Shown here: positions 5,943 through 7,407 of the stretch, one piece after another
Layout of the letters: each line of letters opens with the position of its first letter
How positions within the stretch are numbered: the stretch's first letter is position 1
Assembly: GCA_016934645.1 (NCBI GenBank)
Contig: JAFGSL010000496.1
Location: 1 to 7,407 of the forward strand
Reading direction: 5' to 3'
Length of the DNA stretch: 7,407 nucleotides
Source: Anaerolineae bacterium
Lineage (GTDB): Bacteria > Chloroflexota > Anaerolineae > B4-G1 > SLSP01
The notes under the pieces: generated by a model
The model's database searches: none
Told to the model about the DNA's origin: nothing
Seen by the model: the letters and a program-made list of their open reading frames with translations, nothing else
Translations under genes and position numbers: made by a program

Positions 5943-7175
5943 CTACATCGGCACAACCAGGTCGTAAGGATAATCGGTGAGATTGCAGACGTCGCCGTGC
6001 TCGTCCAGCCATAGCGTGTCCTCGATGCGGCAACCCATGCCCCGGTCGGGATAGTACAATCCCGGTTCGAGGGTAAAGACGTGGCCTGGTGTCAGACACG
6101 CGGTGTTCCCTGCGTAGTCAAAAAACGATGGGGACTCGTGAATGTCCAGGCCGACGCCATGCCCTAAGCCGTGGACGTAGCCTTCGAGCGTCGCCGGATT
6201 GCTGCCTATGGTTGGATGCCCGCGTGCTTCGAAAAAGGCGCAAGCCATTTGCTGGTAGCTGCGCGTTTCCTCGCCAGCCTTCAGCGCCGCTCTTAGATAT
6301 GCCACACAATCCTTCACATCCTGATACAGGTATGTAACGGCCTCAGGCGCATATCCCAGGCAAAAAGTGCGTGTCATATCGAAAAAGTAGCCGCCCCCGA
6401 TCTCGCGTGGATAGATGTCGAAGATGATGGTCTGGCTCAGACGCAGCGGCATATCGAGTGTGCCCTGATTGTGCGGCACGCCGGCATCGTGTCCGGCAGC
6501 GAAGATAAAGCCCTCCGAATCTTCCAAACCTTGCAGTGTGATGAGCCGGTGAATCTGGGCGTGGGCGTCACCGATGGTGAGTGCGCGGTCTTCAGTCGCA
6601 TGGCGCAGCGTCTCGTCCACGCCGACGGCGTGTTCTTGCAAAAAGGATACGGTCTGGTGCACGACTTCGGCGGTGCGACGACCTACCTCGCGGATACGGG
6701 CGACTTCGGCGGCATCTTTCGTTGCACGCGCTTCCTCGATGAGGTTGTCGTCGATTTCGCCCACGATGTCGATGGCGGGGAGTGCGGCATCCAGCACCTT
6801 GAGGAAGGCGTAGGCGCTGCCCTGATCGCGGTAGCCGTAGACGCCCACGCGCCCGGTCACACCTAGATCATCGAAGATGGCGGCTTGGTAGGCCACGGAC
6901 GCAGCCAGTGCGTCACCGTTGTGCTGTTTCAACAGCTCGCTGTAGTTGTAACGGGTGGTGAGAATCACCGGATACCCTGTCGCGACGGCCTCCTCGCGCT
7001 CGATGGGGCTGGCGATGAGGTGCGGCGTTTCGCCACGCTTTTTGACGAGCAGGGCTTGCGTTACGCGCGCGCCGTTGATCAGATAGATGAGCGGCGGGTT
7101 GCCCTTTACCTTGCCACTTACGACGATAGCGTCCAGATCGCGGTCTGCCATCAGGGTGTCTAAATCACGCTGCAT
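5943..7175 (-). CDS. M24 family metallopeptidase (Xaa-Pro aminopeptidase-like)
   Basis: Pita-bread-fold metallopeptidase of 410 aa, predicted to be cytoplasmic, that removes N-terminal residues before proline or acts as a related dipeptidase. A creatinase-type N-terminal domain spans ~3-140. The M24 catalytic domain spans ~155-395. Five metal ligands can be assigned: D253 (IIFDIYPRE), D266 (GYFFDMTRTF), H339 (HGLGHGVGLDIHE), E370 (FTLEPGLYYP) and E385 (CRIEDT). Supporting catalytic histidines are H235 (PHNQG) and H346. The two Asp ligands are 13 residues apart, not the 11 of E. coli PepP; this matches the DIxPR...GYxxDxTRTF subgroup of M24 proteins. No signal peptide is present. The ATG at 7173-7175 is preceded by GAGAGG with 8 nt spacing, which supports the start. 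It is first of three minus-strand genes. The exact substrate cannot be read from sequence. Confidence 0.93.
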   Translation of the reverse strand: MQRDLDTLMADRDLDAIVVSGKVKGNPPLIYLINGARVTQALLVKKRGETPHLIASPIEREEAVATGYPVILTTRYNYSELLKQHNGDALAASVAYQAAIFDDLGVTGRVGVYGYRDQGSAYAFLKVLDAALPAIDIVGEIDDNLIEEARATKDAAEVARIREVGRRTAEVVHQTVSFLQEHAVGVDETLRHATEDRALTIGDAHAQIHRLITLQGLEDSEGFIFAAGHDAGVPHNQGTLDMPLRLSQTIIFDIYPREIGGGYFFDMTRTFCLGYAPEAVTYLYQDVKDCVAYLRAALKAGEETRSYQQMACAFFEARGHPTIGSNPATLEGYVHGLGHGVGLDIHESPSFFDYAGNTACLTPGHVFTLEPGLYYPDRGMGCRIEDTLWLDEHGDVCNLTDYPYDLVVPM

Positions 7176-7221
7176 AGGTTTTGCCTCTCACGGTTGGATG
7201 ATGGTTGTTTTAGCTGACGCT

Positions 7222-7316
7222 AGACTACAAAAGTCTCACGTGCTGCCTAATTCTGCAGGAATCTGTGCCGAACACCAGACTACACCAGCAGATCTGGGGC
7301 GAGACTTTTGTAGTCT
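7222..7316. repeat. Pair of 16-bp inverted repeats, each itself a hairpin
   Basis: AGACTACAAAAGTCTC (7222-7237) is the exact reverse complement of GAGACTTTTGTAGTCT (7301-7316), with 63 bp between them. Each arm is also a small palindrome (AGACT...AGTCT around ACAAA). The spacer contains CTGCAG within ATTC-TGCA-GGAAT (7249-7260) and no reading frame. The arrangement resembles a tiny repeat element or MITE-like unit upstream of the M24 gene. No transposase is present and no target duplication was identified. Confidence 0.7.
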
Positions 7317-7407
7317 CAGTAGATCGAAATTTAGGCTCGTAGTAACGACTTTAGTCGTTGAAAAACCACTGAAGTGGTTACTACAAACGTAGATTTGTGA
7401 TCTACTG
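7317..7407. repeat. Imperfect 91-bp palindrome containing two inverted GTAG-footed REP-like units
   Basis: The outer ends are exact inverted repeats, CAGTAGATC (7317-7325) and GATCTACTG (7399-7407). Inside, GTAG followed by TAACGACTTTAGTCGTT (7339-7359) faces its inverted homologue AACCACTGAAGTGGTTA plus CTAC (7364-7384), separated by GAAA. The two 21-bp units match at 18 positions when aligned head to head. Two of the three differences form one compensatory stem pair (G-C against C-G) and the third is in the loop. GTAGAT/ATCTAC (7389-7394 and 7400-7405) forms a further hairpin. The element may continue past the window edge. Together with 7176-7221 and the preceding repeat pair, it fills the gene-free last 232 bp. 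Confidence 0.8.

Noticed and set aside
6471..6866. A 131-codon plus-strand open frame
   Set aside because: It is antisense to the catalytic region of the M24 peptidase, and no ribosome site or recognisable domain was seen.
7200..7407. CRISPR array
   Set aside because: The repeats are inverted and nested, not regularly spaced direct repeats with unique spacers, and no cas gene is present.

Overview
The window looks like ordinary chromosome of a free-living bacterium with fairly high GC. My best guess is Chloroflexota: an Lgt-like integral membrane protein translationally coupled to an EGY-type site-2 protease, an LpxL/PatA-like acyltransferase, and GTAG-footed palindromic repeats of a kind I recall as common in that phylum. 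This rests on recollection and gene style, not on a search. All six complete genes read through without frameshifts.

Layout. Positions 1-224 hold the end of rplL (ribosomal protein L7/L12), closed by a strong UCCG-tetraloop terminator (263-288). Three plus-strand genes follow. A divergent prolipoprotein diacylglyceryl transferase-family membrane protein (313-1086) overlaps an M50 site-2 protease (1079-2305) by 8 bp. After a short leader with its own TATAAT box comes a GT4 glycosyltransferase (2387-3562). A 210-bp convergent intergenic stretch (3563-3772) is packed with hairpins, including a REP-like GTAG...CTAC element, an AT-rich structure with alternative pairings, and a terminator shape for the opposing gene. 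The second half is on the minus strand. In transcription order it has an M24 Xaa-Pro-type peptidase (7175-5943), an LpxL/HtrB/PatA-type lipid acyltransferase (5850-4954) and tsaD (4801-3773). The last 232 bp, upstream of the peptidase, hold no gene but contain nested palindromes.

How the genes fit. The Lgt-like protein and the site-2 protease are almost certainly co-translated and both sit in the membrane, so a joint role in lipoprotein or membrane-protein processing is plausible but unproven. The GT4 enzyme and the acyltransferase could both act on glycolipids, though they face each other on opposite strands. TsaD is universal tRNA t6A modification machinery. The M24 enzyme is a peptide-trimming housekeeping enzyme.

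No obvious new multi-gene system is present. The most notable signals are the palindromic repeats. Two are REP-like units in inverted orientation, each led by GTAG, with a compensatory base-pair change between the copies. The second signal is the loss of the usual catalytic residues in the Lgt-like protein.
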